Source: an uncultured Alphaproteobacteria bacterium (GTDB lineage Bacteria; Pseudomonadota; Alphaproteobacteria; HIMB59). From it: 64,000 nt of DNA. The stretch spans positions 62,001 to 126,000 of the forward strand of contig CABYGG010000003.1 of the NCBI GenBank assembly GCA_902518505.1, given 5' to 3'. Below the pieces are notes generated by a model. That model did no database searches. It was not told where the DNA came from and saw only the letters and a program-made list of their open reading frames with translations. The translations under genes and the position numbers were made by a program. Of the stretch, positions 54,037 through 63,235 are shown one piece after another. Position 1 is the stretch's first letter. Each line of letters starts with the position of its first letter.

Positions 54037-55014
54037 TTAGTCAAAGTTTTTAATGATCTCACCGTGCTTAGCATATTCGATTGCTAAGAAATCTTTAAGA
54101 CCAAAACCCTCTAACCAGCTCATTAACTTTCCATCGTCGATGTTGAAAGTTTGGAACTCGTCATCATGATAAACAGTGTGAAGAAGTCCTGTGTAGTACT
54201 TCTCTACCTCTGCATCAACACCAGCTGGAGCCATGAATGCTCTCATCATATAGTATTCAAGATCAGGATAACCTAATTCATATGAAGATGGTACTTCTGG
54301 GAATGCAGGATTTCTCTCAGGAGTCATCATAACTAATGCTTTTGAATCACCTGATTGATAGAATCCCATCTGCTCAGAAGGGTTGTTTAATGTAAAATCT
54401 GACTCGCCGCCAACTAGACCTTTTGCAACAGCACCACCACCGTCATATGGTACGTACTTTGCATCAAATCCAAACTGACCTCTCATCATACCAAGAAGTA
54501 ATTCGTCCTCAGACATACTTCCTGTACCGCCCATTACTAGACCATTGCCTTTAGCAAGTGCGATGAAGTCATCAAAAGTTTCTACACCTTGAGTATTTTT
54601 ACCTTCAGTTGCAATCCATACTAAGAATGTATCTGTAATAAGTCTTGCTAATGGTGTGAAGTCATTAAAGAAGTCAATTCCTAACTCAGGCTGGTTAACA
54701 GGTGTAGTTAGAACGTTGTTAAGAGTAATGATAAGTGTGTGCTCATCACCAGCTTTTTTCTTAACATAAGTCATAGCTTCACCACCAGAACCACCTTTTT
54801 TATTAATTGGAATCACTGGCTTAGATGCGTAGTCGTTTTTCTCGATAACACCTTGAACTAATCTAGCAATTTCGTCAGCTCCACCACCTTGACCAGCTGG
54901 GATAATAAGTTCAATAGGCTTCTTTGGACTAAAAGGCTTCGCAGAAGACACTGAACTAACAGCGACAAGTGAAAGTGAAACAATAACTAATGCTAATTTT
55001 TTGATTATTGACAT
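54037..55014 (-). CDS. tctC: Tripartite tricarboxylate transporter, substrate-binding protein
   Basis: The 325-residue secreted protein has a signal peptide (MSIIKKLALVIVSLSLVAVSSVSSA, cleavage after ~25), then the TctC pattern KKPIELIIPAGQGGGADEIARLVQG, VIPINKKGGSGGEAMTYVKKK and a ligand-site stretch FVKG-like FTPLARLITDTFLVWIATEG. AGGAGG lies 7 bp before the ATG. It is the first gene of the operon and faces the quinone-oxidoreductase gene across a gap containing a GntR palindrome. TctC proteins bind citrate, tartrate, glutamate and aromatic acids, so the ligand is open. Confidence 0.92.
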   Translation of the reverse strand: MSIIKKLALVIVSLSLVAVSSVSSAKPFSPKKPIELIIPAGQGGGADEIARLVQGVIEKNDYASKPVIPINKKGGSGGEAMTYVKKKAGDEHTLIITLNNVLTTPVNQPELGIDFFNDFTPLARLITDTFLVWIATEGKNTQGVETFDDFIALAKGNGLVMGGTGSMSEDELLLGMMRGQFGFDAKYVPYDGGGAVAKGLVGGESDFTLNNPSEQMGFYQSGDSKALVMMTPERNPAFPEVPSSYELGYPDLEYYMMRAFMAPAGVDAEVEKYYTGLLHTVYHDDEFQTFNIDDGKLMSWLEGFGLKDFLAIEYAKHGEIIKNFD

Positions 55015-55166
55015 ATTGTTTCCTCCTATAGGTTAAGCAGTACAATAAACTATTTAAGAGAATATTAAAAATATATTCTTAATTTAGGATTTAGTTTAAA
55101 ATTAGAAAAAAACCTTGTTTTAGCATTGATTTTCCTAACTTTTACAACAGTGATTGTGTTATTTAA

Positions 55167-55183
55167 TTGTATAATGTATACAA
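55167..55183. promoter_or_regulatory. GntR/FCD-type operator in the tctC/quinone-oxidoreductase divergent promoter
   Basis: TTGTATA-ATG-TATACAA is a perfect 17-bp inverted repeat with 3-nt spacer, sharing 13 bases with the site at 51235. It includes a TATAAT box in plus orientation. It lies about 150 bp upstream of tctC and 20 bp upstream of the TTG start of the quinone oxidoreductase. Confidence 0.72.
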
Positions 55184-55202
55184 AATACCACAGGCAGTTA
55201 AA

Positions 55203-56175
55203 TTGAAGTTTATAAATTATAAAGATGGAAGTTTGTTTCTAGACGAAAAAGAGATCGCTGACCCTCTTGATGAACAAATCCAAATTGAAATTCATTTCGC
55301 TGGGATAAATAGAGCAGATATTCTCCAAAAAAAACGGACATTATCCACCACCCTCAGGTGAGAGTGAAATTATTGGATTAGAGTGTTCTGGAATAGTTAC
55401 CAAATTAGGAAAGTCAGTAAAAAACTTTAGTTTAGGACAACAAGTTTGTGCAATTCTTGGAGGCGGTGGATATGCGGAGTACGTAAATGTCAATGAAAAA
55501 CAAGTAATGCCATTACCAAAAAATTTAAATTTACATGAAGCTGGCTGCTTACCAGAAACAACACTCACTGTTTTTGAGAATATTTTCAATGTATCTAAAT
55601 TTCAAAGAGATGAGGCGATTTTGATACATGGTGGAAGTAGTGGTATCGGCACAACTGCCATTTCAATTCTTAAAAATTATACAAAAAATATTTTTGTAAC
55701 CGCTGGTACGAGTGGGAAATGTAAGAGTTGTATCGAATTAGGAGCCACTGATGCTATTAACTACAAAGATACAGATTTTGAAGAATATTTTAATGAGAAA
55801 AAATTAAAGGTTGATGTAATATTAGATATGGTTGGAGGAGATTATTTAAAAAAAAATTTAAAAATATTAAACTTTAAAGGAAGACTTACTTATATTGCTG
55901 CTCTCGGTGGGATTAAAGCAGAAACTAATCTTTTACATATAATGAATAAACAATTAAAAATATCTGGATCAACATTAAGATCAAGATCTCCATCTGAAAA
56001 GGGAAATATTGTTGATCAGGTTGTCAAAGAAATATGGCCTTTGATAGAGAATGATAAATATAAACCAACGATTTTTGAAACTTTTAATATGAGTGATGCA
56101 AATAAAGCACATGAGGTTATGGAAAAATCTGACCATACAGGAAAAATAGTTTTAAGCATAAAAGGAGAAAAATAA
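55203..56175 (+). CDS. NADPH:quinone oxidoreductase (zinc-independent MDR type), interrupted by a frameshift
   Basis: The gene opens with TTG at 55203 ([15 protein letters not shown]) and reads in frame to [11 protein letters not shown], where a run of eight A (55327-55334) shifts the frame. The reading continues one frame over as [21 protein letters not shown]. Removing one A gives the family-typical [14 protein letters not shown]. The rest has VFENIFNV, the NADPH loop [31 protein letters not shown] and a normal end, about 323 residues in total. The stop codon overlaps the sucC start by one base. A sequencing error, a real pseudogene or programmed slippage are all possible. The TTG start has only a weak ribosome site. 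Confidence 0.8.
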
Positions 56176-57362
56176 TGAATCTACACGAATACCAAGCGAA
56201 AATATTATTAAAAAATTATAACGTTAGAGTTTTAAATGGCTACACAGTATTAGATGATAGCGATATAGAAACTGCTGTAGACTCTATCCAAACACCAGTT
56301 ATGGTTGTGAAGTCTCAAATTCATGCAGGTGGAAGAGGCGCGGGAAAATTTACAGATAGTGGTGATGACAAAGGCGGTGTGAGAGTTTGCTTCTCAAAAG
56401 ATGAAGCCAAAGACAATGCAAAAAAAATGTTTGGTAAAACTTTAGTTACAAAACAAACTGGTCCAAGTGGAAAACAGGTAAATAGACTTTATATTGAGGA
56501 AGGGTGTGATATCAAAAAAGAGTACTATCTAAGTATGCTCGTGGATAGAGCCTCATCTTCAATTTCAATTATAGCCTCTACTGAGGGTGGTATGGAAATT
56601 GAGGAGGTAGCAGAAAAGCAACCTGAAAAAATTATTACTGTTAATGTCCCTGGGGACAGTATTATTGACCAAAATAGTTTAAATAAATTAACTGAAGGTC
56701 TAAAGATAGATCAAAACCTATCAAATGATTTTTGTGATCAAATTCAAAAAATTTACAATAGCTTTTTGTCTTCAGATGCCTCTTTAGTAGAAGTTAATCC
56801 TTTTGTATTGACTGGTGAGGGTAATTTTTTGGCTTTAGATGCGAAGGTATCGATAGATGATAATGCGCTTTATAAACATAAAGATGTAGCTTCAATGAGA
56901 GATGAAACTGAAGAGGACCCTGCAGAGATTGAGGCTTCAAAACATGAGCTTAACTACGTCAAATTAGATGGTCAAATTGGATGCATGGTAAATGGAGCTG
57001 GTCTTGCGATGGGTACAATGGATATAATAAAATTACATGGTGGCAGTCCTGCAAATTTTCTAGATGTAGGTGGAGGAGCTACAAAAGAGAGAGTGGCTAA
57101 AGCTTTTTCTATAATTCTGCAAGATCCAAATGTAAAAGCTATTTTGGTAAATATTTTTGGTGGCATTATGAAATGTGACATTATCGCTGAGGGTGTGGTA
57201 GCTGCAGCTAAAGAGCTATCTATTCAAGTTCCATTGGTAGTAAGATTAGAAGGAACCAATGTTGACTTAGGAAAAGAAATTTTAAACAAATCTGGGCTCT
57301 CAATTATTTCGGCAGATAATTTAGAAGATGCAGCTCAAAAGGCAGTTAGGGCTTTAAACTAA
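56175..57362 (+). CDS. sucC: Succinyl-CoA synthetase beta subunit
   Basis: The 395-residue ATP-grasp protein starts [17 protein letters not shown] and has [16 protein letters not shown] (nucleotide-binding, ~45-60), [23 protein letters not shown] (~107-130), [12 protein letters not shown] (metal, ~205) and [17 protein letters not shown] with [20 protein letters not shown] (~290-340). It forms succinyl-CoA with energy release in the TCA cycle. It overlaps the frameshifted oxidoreductase by one base and precedes sucD by 10 bp. Malate-CoA ligase MtkA is a close relative; nothing here favours it except the aminotransferase nearby. Confidence 0.92.
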   Translation: MNLHEYQAKILLKNYNVRVLNGYTVLDDSDIETAVDSIQTPVMVVKSQIHAGGRGAGKFTDSGDDKGGVRVCFSKDEAKDNAKKMFGKTLVTKQTGPSGKQVNRLYIEEGCDIKKEYYLSMLVDRASSSISIIASTEGGMEIEEVAEKQPEKIITVNVPGDSIIDQNSLNKLTEGLKIDQNLSNDFCDQIQKIYNSFLSSDASLVEVNPFVLTGEGNFLALDAKVSIDDNALYKHKDVASMRDETEEDPAEIEASKHELNYVKLDGQIGCMVNGAGLAMGTMDIIKLHGGSPANFLDVGGGATKERVAKAFSIILQDPNVKAILVNIFGGIMKCDIIAEGVVAAAKELSIQVPLVVRLEGTNVDLGKEILNKSGLSIISADNLEDAAQKAVRALN

Positions 57363-57372
57363 AGGAGAAATA

Positions 57373-58245
57373 ATGTCAGTATTAATTAATAAAAACACAA
57401 AAGTTATTTGCCAGGGTTTTACTGGTTCTCAAGGTACATTTCACTCAGAACAAGCTATTAAATATGGAACTCAAATGGTTGGTGGAGTGACACCAAAGAA
57501 AGGTGGCCAAGAGCATTTAGGACTTCCTGTTTTTAATAGTGTTAAAGAGGCAAAAGACAACACGGAAGCAAATGCAACTGTAATATACGTTCCACCACCT
57601 TTTGCAGCTGGTGCTATAATTGAAGCGATTGATGCAGACATGGAACTAATTGTTTGTATAACTGAAGGAGTACCAGTTCTTGATATGATGCAAGTAAAAA
57701 GAAAATTGGAAAAATCAAAATCGCGTTTAATTGGACCCAACTGCCCTGGGATAATTACACCTGATGAATGCAAAATAGGCATTATGCCAGGTCATATTCA
57801 CCAAAAAGGAAAAATAGGAGTTGTTAGTAGATCTGGCACACTAACATATGAAGCAGTAGCACAAACTTCTGCTGTAGGTCTGGGTCAATCGACTTGTATT
57901 GGTATTGGGGGTGATCCTATTAATGGAACAAACTTTATAGATTGCCTTGATCTTTTTTTAAAAGATCCCGAAACTGAAGGTATCATAATGATTGGAGAGA
58001 TTGGTGGAACTGCTGAAGAGGAAGCTGCAGAATTTATTAAAAAATCTGAAATAAAAAAACCAGTTGCTTCATTTATAGCTGGTGCCAGTGCTCCTGCTGG
58101 AAAAAGAATGGGTCATGCAGGTGCTATTATTTCTGGTGGAAAAGGCACAGCAGAGTCAAAGTTTAGCGCTTTAGAAGAAGCAGGAGTTCATATATCCAAA
58201 TCACCAGCAAAGCTAGGTGAGACAATCAAAGAAGCTTTAAACTAA
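57373..58245 (+). CDS. sucD: Succinyl-CoA synthetase alpha subunit
   Basis: The 290-residue protein has the CoA-binding domain ([35 protein letters not shown], ~11-45), [18 protein letters not shown] (~123) and the phosphohistidine region [20 protein letters not shown] near residue 245. His in GHAGAI is the phosphorylated residue. An AAAGGAG site precedes its ATG. It overlaps the convergent ketopantoate-reductase-like gene by 4 bp. Confidence 0.94.
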   Translation: MSVLINKNTKVICQGFTGSQGTFHSEQAIKYGTQMVGGVTPKKGGQEHLGLPVFNSVKEAKDNTEANATVIYVPPPFAAGAIIEAIDADMELIVCITEGVPVLDMMQVKRKLEKSKSRLIGPNCPGIITPDECKIGIMPGHIHQKGKIGVVSRSGTLTYEAVAQTSAVGLGQSTCIGIGGDPINGTNFIDCLDLFLKDPETEGIIMIGEIGGTAEEEAAEFIKKSEIKKPVASFIAGASAPAGKRMGHAGAIISGGKGTAESKFSALEEAGVHISKSPAKLGETIKEALN

Positions 58246-59219
58246 TATAATTTAGCTTCTTTAGCTCTCAGTTTGGTTAAAGCAAGAACTGTATCAATTG
58301 TAGGTGTTGGAACATTTGTAATTTTTCCAAGCTCTTGAACAGAGGTAATTAAAGCATCAATCTCCATAGGTCTATCGCGTTCTAAATCTTGGAGCATAGA
58401 TGTTTTATGTTCGCCAACTGCTTTAGCTGCATCAATTCTTCTCTCAACATCGAAAGGCTTATCTATTCCTAGATTTTGAGAAATTGCATGAGCTTCATTC
58501 ATCATATTTTTTATGACGGCTCTGACTTCGTCGTTACTACAAATTTTGACTAGTGTAGATGTTGTAAGTGCACTAATAGGATTAAGAGAAAGATTACCAA
58601 AAAGTTTTAACCAGATATCACCTTTTATATTAGGTCTAACAGGTGCTTGAAAGCCTGCTTTCTCTAAAGTTTCAGAAAGATTTTTAATTCTATCTGTTTC
58701 CTCTCCATTTATTTCTCCTAGTTGAAACTTATCTCCCTCTAAGTGCTGAATAACGCCTGGTTTGATAACTTCTGATGCGGGATTAACTATACAGCCGATG
58801 ATTTTTTCAGGGCCAATTCGATCCCATTGACTTCCATCTGGATCAACTGAAGTAACTTTTTTATCTTTGAAATCAGGATTATTGTGATTGTAGAAATACC
58901 ACCATGGGATACCATTCACACCCCAAACAAATGAAGTATCATCTTTCATAAGAACTTCAAATGCATCAAGACAACCTGGAACTGAATGTGCTTTTAGAGT
59001 CACAAAAATATAATCTTGCTTTCCAGCTTTTTCCGCTGTGTCTACACACTTTGGATATACAACTAGTTCTTTGCCATCTTTTCTTAATCTCAGTCCATCT
59101 TGCTTGATAGCCTGATAATGGGGTCCTCTAGCAATTAAAGTTACATCTGCACCTATCTCAGTAAGTTTTGCTCCCAGATAACCACCAATAGCTCCTGCAC
59201 CGTAAATACAAATTTTCAT
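58242..59219 (-). CDS. 2-dehydropantoate 2-reductase-like (PanE/ApbA family)
   Basis: The 325-residue NADPH enzyme has the Rossmann motif [47 protein letters not shown] with the catalytic-region Lys, [11 protein letters not shown] and a C-terminal helical domain with [14 protein letters not shown] and [17 protein letters not shown]. PanE reduces ketopantoate for CoA synthesis. Many paralogues act on other 2-oxo acids, and pairing with a glyoxylate aminotransferase gene (stop-start contact) suggests a catabolic paralogue. The stop overlaps sucD. Confidence 0.83.
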   Translation of the reverse strand: MKICIYGAGAIGGYLGAKLTEIGADVTLIARGPHYQAIKQDGLRLRKDGKELVVYPKCVDTAEKAGKQDYIFVTLKAHSVPGCLDAFEVLMKDDTSFVWGVNGIPWWYFYNHNNPDFKDKKVTSVDPDGSQWDRIGPEKIIGCIVNPASEVIKPGVIQHLEGDKFQLGEINGEETDRIKNLSETLEKAGFQAPVRPNIKGDIWLKLFGNLSLNPISALTTSTLVKICSNDEVRAVIKNMMNEAHAISQNLGIDKPFDVERRIDAAKAVGEHKTSMLQDLERDRPMEIDALITSVQELGKITNVPTPTIDTVLALTKLRAKEAKLY

Positions 59220-60380
59220 TTAAGCCTTTAAATGTTTGATGGCAGCAGCAACTCCACTTCCAAGTTCAAATTTTATTCCCACATCGTACATGGCTAATTC
59301 TGCTGTAGAGATTGCACCTAAAATCATAGTACTATTTAAATCTCCAAGATGGCCAATTCTAAACAATTTTCCAGCTACTTTATTAAGCCCTCCTCCAAAT
59401 GAGGTGTTATATTTGTTGTATGCTGTTTTAACTACATCAGTAGAATCAATTCCCTCTGGCACCATTATTGCTGTAACAGTATTTGAATAAAGCGAGGGAT
59501 CCTTTGCACAAAGTTTAAGACCCCATGCACTAGATGCTTTTTGAACAGCTTGTGCTAAAAATTTATGACGTGCATAAATATTATCAATACCCTCTTCCAT
59601 CATCATATTAAGCGCCTCCCTAAGTCCTCTTAGAAGTGGCATTGGATTAGTATAAGGCCAATAGCCTGTTTCATTTATTTTAAGCATATCATGATAATCA
59701 TAGTAAGCTCTGGGTAAGTTAGATGTTTTTGCAATTTCTAAAGCCTTTTGGCTTACACAAGATATAGCTAAACCAGCAGGTAACATAAATCCTTTTTGAG
59801 AGCCTGAAACTGCAACATCAACCCCCCATGCATCCATTTCAAATTTGATTGAGCCTATTGAGCTTACGCCATCAACTAGTAATAAAGCTGGATGATTTAG
59901 ATTATTCAAAAGATCTCTTGTTGCTTTGACATCATTTGTAACGCCTGTTGAAGTTTCATTATGAGTTACAAGAACTGCTTTAATTTTATGATCTTTATCC
60001 TCTGATAATATTTTTTCAAATTCTTCATGAGGCGTCCCGGAACCCCACTCTAAATCAACTTCCTCAACTTCAATGTGTAGTTTTTTACACATTTCTATCC
60101 AAAGGTGTGAAAAATGTCCAAATCTAGCTGATAAAACTTTATCCCCCTTACTTAATAAATTTGTAAGTGCTGCTTCCCATCCACTTGAACCTGTACCAGG
60201 AAATATAATTGGTTGTGCAGATTTTGTCTCAAAAACTTTTTTTAAATCGTTTATTAGTGGGTGCCAAAATTTATCCATACCGGGTGCACGATGGTCCTCG
60301 TTTGAAATATCCATCGCCTGTCTTACCCTATCTGGCATGTTTGTAGGTCCTGGTACGAAAAGTGAAATTTTACCTGGCAT
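59220..60380 (-). CDS. Serine-glyoxylate aminotransferase-like class V enzyme
   Basis: The 386-residue PLP enzyme starts with FVPGPTNMPDRVRQAM (~8-23). It has FPGTGSSGWEAALTNLLSKGDKVL (~58-82), VTHNETSTGVTND (~138-150), LLVDGVSSIGSIKFEMDAWGVDVAVSGSQKGFMLPAGLA (Lys anchor, ~168-205) and RIGHLGDLN near the end. It transfers an amino group from serine, alanine or aspartate to glyoxylate. It is the first gene of a two-gene unit with the PanE-like gene. An inverted repeat lies about 70 bp upstream. The donor amino acid is not determined; BhcA-like aspartate use is possible. Confidence 0.87.
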   Translation of the reverse strand: MPGKISLFVPGPTNMPDRVRQAMDISNEDHRAPGMDKFWHPLINDLKKVFETKSAQPIIFPGTGSSGWEAALTNLLSKGDKVLSARFGHFSHLWIEMCKKLHIEVEEVDLEWGSGTPHEEFEKILSEDKDHKIKAVLVTHNETSTGVTNDVKATRDLLNNLNHPALLLVDGVSSIGSIKFEMDAWGVDVAVSGSQKGFMLPAGLAISCVSQKALEIAKTSNLPRAYYDYHDMLKINETGYWPYTNPMPLLRGLREALNMMMEEGIDNIYARHKFLAQAVQKASSAWGLKLCAKDPSLYSNTVTAIMVPEGIDSTDVVKTAYNKYNTSFGGGLNKVAGKLFRIGHLGDLNSTMILGAISTAELAMYDVGIKFELGSGVAAAIKHLKA

Positions 60381-60448
60381 ATTTTATTCTATATCCTTTC
60401 TATACAAATAATGACCTTATGGATTGCTTTAATACAATATTTATTAAA

Positions 60449-60465
60449 ATTTCACAAAGTGAAAT
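60449..60465. other. Perfect inverted repeat ATTTCAC-AAA-GTGAAAT
   Basis: Seven-base arms flank AAA between the aminotransferase start and the tRNA-Glu 3' end. On the minus strand the stem is followed by TTTTAAT, so it could be the intrinsic terminator of the tRNA gene. It is also positioned as an operator for the aminotransferase unit. The AT-rich stem makes terminator strength doubtful. Confidence 0.4.
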
Positions 60466-60481
60466 AAAAAAGTCAATATTC

Positions 60482-60556
60482 TGGCATCTCCTACGGGAAT
60501 CGAACCCGTGTCTTCACCGTGAAAGGGTGATGTCCTAACCGCTAGACGAAGGAGAC
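60482..60556 (-). tRNA. tRNA-Glu (anticodon TTC)
   Basis: The minus-strand sequence opens GTCTCCTTCGTCTAGCGG and shows the D arm, an anticodon stem-loop CACCCTTTCACGGTG with TTC, the TPsiC loop GGGTTCGATTCCC and a 7-bp acceptor stem that closes with a G-T pair at 1-72. G73 and an encoded CCA end the gene. It lies between the aminotransferase gene and recJ. Confidence 0.95.
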
Positions 60557-60603
60557 ATCGGTGTTTAAAACAAACAAAATAGCTAGATTTACTAAAAAAT
60601 CAA

Positions 60604-62325
60604 TCAATGAATATCTTCAAGATGAATTATAGTTTTTTCACTATAAGTATCTTTTTTTACCTTAAAATAGCAATTAAACTCAGGTTTGTTTGATAAATAA
60701 TTTTTTAATTCTTTCGATGAAATATCGAAGAACATACCCTCACATGAAAAGCCAAGATTATCATATACTTTTAATTTGGCATGCTTATCTTTAAAAATTT
60801 GTAATATTTCAATTTTAGCATTTTCAATTTTAAATATTGGCTCAGCATTTTGTTGGCCAAAAGGACTTAAAGACTCAAGGTCACTTAAAAGATTATTATT
60901 GATCACATTAACATCAATTAAAGAGTCATAAGACTTTTCATTTAAAATTTCCAGGTTATTTGTCTCTTCAATTAAAAAGTTTTTAAAGTCATCAACATTT
61001 TCTTTTTTTAAAGTAAAACCACAGGCTTTATGGTGACCGCCACCTTTAATCAAAATACCTTTTTCTGTAGCTTGCATCATCAATAATCCAATATTTTTTT
61101 CACCCTGCGATCTACCTGATCCAACAACCAAATCGTTTGATTGAGTCATTACAAATGATGGACGATTATTAATACGCATTAATCTTCCAGCTATAATTCC
61201 TACAACGCCAATATGCCATTTTTCATCATAGAAAAAATTTATATTTAAATTATTATTGATGTTGATATCTATTTCTTTAACAATTTTCGATTGAATTTTT
61301 TGTCTGTTTTGATTGTGAAGCTCAATAATTTGTGCAAACTGAACAGCTTGGTGTATATTTTCTGAAGATAAAAGATTATAAGCAAGTAAAGACTCTCCCA
61401 TTCTTCCTCCAGCATTAATTCTAGGGCCTATAATATATCCGAGATGATATTCTGATATTTTTTGTTTTATCTTCGAAAGATTAATAAGAGTTTGTATACC
61501 TTTATTGCTGTTATCAGAATTAATTATTCTCAGTCCTTGTTTTACAAGTGCTCTATTTATATTGTTTAAGGGAACTAAATCACAAATAGTAGCAAGAGAA
61601 ACAAGATCTAAATATTGTAATACGTCTTTTTTTTCAAATATTTCCTCATTGTTTAAAAAAACGATAACTAAAAATGATAGAGCTGTTGCACATAAATTAT
61701 CAAGATTAGATTTATCCTCCGGTGTTTTAGGATTTATAACAATTGATTCATTAAAATAATGATCACATTCATGATGATCAATTACAAGAAGTTCTGCACC
61801 TTGGCTGTTAATATACTTCTGTTCATCAAAATTATTGCTACCACAATCTAAAACCAAAATATTCGAGCTAAATTCTAGTAATTTGTTACAGGCGGGTGTG
61901 CTTAATCCATACCCTTCATTTAATCTATTTGGAATATATACAAAAACCTCAATTTCAAATTGAGTTAGATATTTTTTGAAAATTGATGCAGCACAGGCTC
62001 CATCTACATCATAATCTGAGAATATAGAAATTTTTTTGTCATTTTTTATTTTCTTAAAAAATGAAGTTATTTTTTTTAAATTATTTAATTTTAAAATTTC
62101 ATTAAAAGATATGTTATCTTTTAATTTTGAATTTAAAAAATTTGGTATTTTACTAATTTTACGATTTATTAATAATTTTGAAAGATTAATAGATATATTA
62201 TTCTTTTGAGCTACTTCAAAAACTAATTCATCATTTAAATCTGAATTTAATGGTCTCCAAATAGTACCGTTAAAACTCTTATCAGTAGTCAAGTTGTTTG
62301 ATGTCAAAGTTGTGTTTTCCATCAA
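60604..62325 (-). CDS. recJ: Single-stranded-DNA-specific exonuclease RecJ
   Basis: The 573-residue DHH-family nuclease has KISIFSDYDVDGACAASIFKKYL (~98-120, motif I), LVLDCGSNN (~155), LLVIDHHECDHYF with DHH (~178-190) and the DHHA1 motif IIAGRLMRINNRPSFVM, followed by GSGRSQGEKNIG and GGGHHKACGFTL near residues 395-440. It degrades single strands 5' to 3' in repair and recombination. The start at 62325 lies 44 bp inside glpX; no other good start lies downstream. The hom-glpX-recJ order is common in Alphaproteobacteria. Confidence 0.92.
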   Translation of the reverse strand: MMENTTLTSNNLTTDKSFNGTIWRPLNSDLNDELVFEVAQKNNISINLSKLLINRKISKIPNFLNSKLKDNISFNEILKLNNLKKITSFFKKIKNDKKISIFSDYDVDGACAASIFKKYLTQFEIEVFVYIPNRLNEGYGLSTPACNKLLEFSSNILVLDCGSNNFDEQKYINSQGAELLVIDHHECDHYFNESIVINPKTPEDKSNLDNLCATALSFLVIVFLNNEEIFEKKDVLQYLDLVSLATICDLVPLNNINRALVKQGLRIINSDNSNKGIQTLINLSKIKQKISEYHLGYIIGPRINAGGRMGESLLAYNLLSSENIHQAVQFAQIIELHNQNRQKIQSKIVKEIDININNNLNINFFYDEKWHIGVVGIIAGRLMRINNRPSFVMTQSNDLVVGSGRSQGEKNIGLLMMQATEKGILIKGGGHHKACGFTLKKENVDDFKNFLIEETNNLEILNEKSYDSLIDVNVINNNLLSDLESLSPFGQQNAEPIFKIENAKIEILQIFKDKHAKLKVYDNLGFSCEGMFFDISSKELKNYLSNKPEFNCYFKVKKDTYSEKTIIHLEDIH

Positions 62326-63235
62326 TCTCTCTAATAGTTCCTGTTTTTGAACGCATCACAATAGAGTGTGTTGTAGCAAATTTCTTGTTTATGTTAATTC
62401 CACGAAGCATTGTACCATCAGTTACACCTGTAGCTGAAAACATAACATCTCCTTTAGCTAGATCGTTGAGCTTATAAATTTTATCTAAATTTGTTATGCC
62501 CGTTTTTTTCGCTCTATCAGTTTCTTGGTCATTATAAAAAATAAGTTGTCCCTCTAAATAACCTCCAACACATTGTAAAGCGGCTGCAGCCAATACTCCC
62601 TCTGGCGCACCACCTATACCATAATACATATCAATATTACTATTATCTATTACAGAAGAAATGACAGCACTAACATCTCCATCACCAATAATTTTAATTC
62701 TAGCACCTGCAGATCTTATTATTTCAATATCCTCTTGGTGTCTTTCACGATCTAAAACACATATTACTAAGTCTTCAGTATTAATTTTTTTATATTCTGC
62801 TAGTGCTTTGATATTTGATTTAAGATCTTGGCTGAGGGATATAATACTGTCACTTTCAACCTTAGCTGAAATTTTTCTCATATAAACATCCGGTGCATTT
62901 AAAAAACCACCCTCTTGAGCCAAAGCAATAACTGCCATAGCGTTCTCACCACCTTTTGCGGTGATTGTAGTGCCCTCTAAAGGATCAAGGGCTATATCAA
63001 CATTAGGGCCACCCTTACCCACTTTCTCACCTATGTAAAGCATGGGTGCTTCATCTCTCTCGCCCTCACCTATAACTACTGTCCCGGAAATTGTAAGAGA
63101 ATTCAGACACTTTCTCATTGCGTCAACAGCAGCCTGATCAGCTGCCTTTTCATTTCCTCTTCCAATATGTTTAGAAGCAGCTAGTGCTGCAAATTCAGAA
63201 ACTCGAACTAACTCAATAGCAAGATTTCTATCCAA
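62282..63235 (-). CDS. glpX: Fructose-1,6-bisphosphatase class II
   Basis: The 317-residue GlpX enzyme has GTVVIGEGERDEAPMLYIGEKVG (metal-binding, ~53-75), DIALDPLEGTTITAKGGENAMAVIA (~80-104), YGIGGAPEGVLAAAALQCVGG (~200-220) and DVMFSATGVTDGTMLRG. It removes the 1-phosphate in gluconeogenesis. The start overlaps the homoserine dehydrogenase stop by 8 bp and its 3' end overlaps recJ. Confidence 0.95.
   Translation of the reverse strand: MDRNLAIELVRVSEFAALAASKHIGRGNEKAADQAAVDAMRKCLNSLTISGTVVIGEGERDEAPMLYIGEKVGKGGPNVDIALDPLEGTTITAKGGENAMAVIALAQEGGFLNAPDVYMRKISAKVESDSIISLSQDLKSNIKALAEYKKINTEDLVICVLDRERHQEDIEIIRSAGARIKIIGDGDVSAVISSVIDNSNIDMYYGIGGAPEGVLAAAALQCVGGYLEGQLIFYNDQETDRAKKTGITNLDKIYKLNDLAKGDVMFSATGVTDGTMLRGININKKFATTHSIVMRSKTGTIREIDGKHNFDIKQLDY

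Noticed and set aside
58228-58262. Hairpin AAAGAAGCT ... AGCTTCTTT between sucD and the PanE-like gene as a bidirectional terminator
   Set aside because: The arms are within the coding ends of both genes and the loop is 17 nt, so it may be coincidental. It was not listed as a feature.
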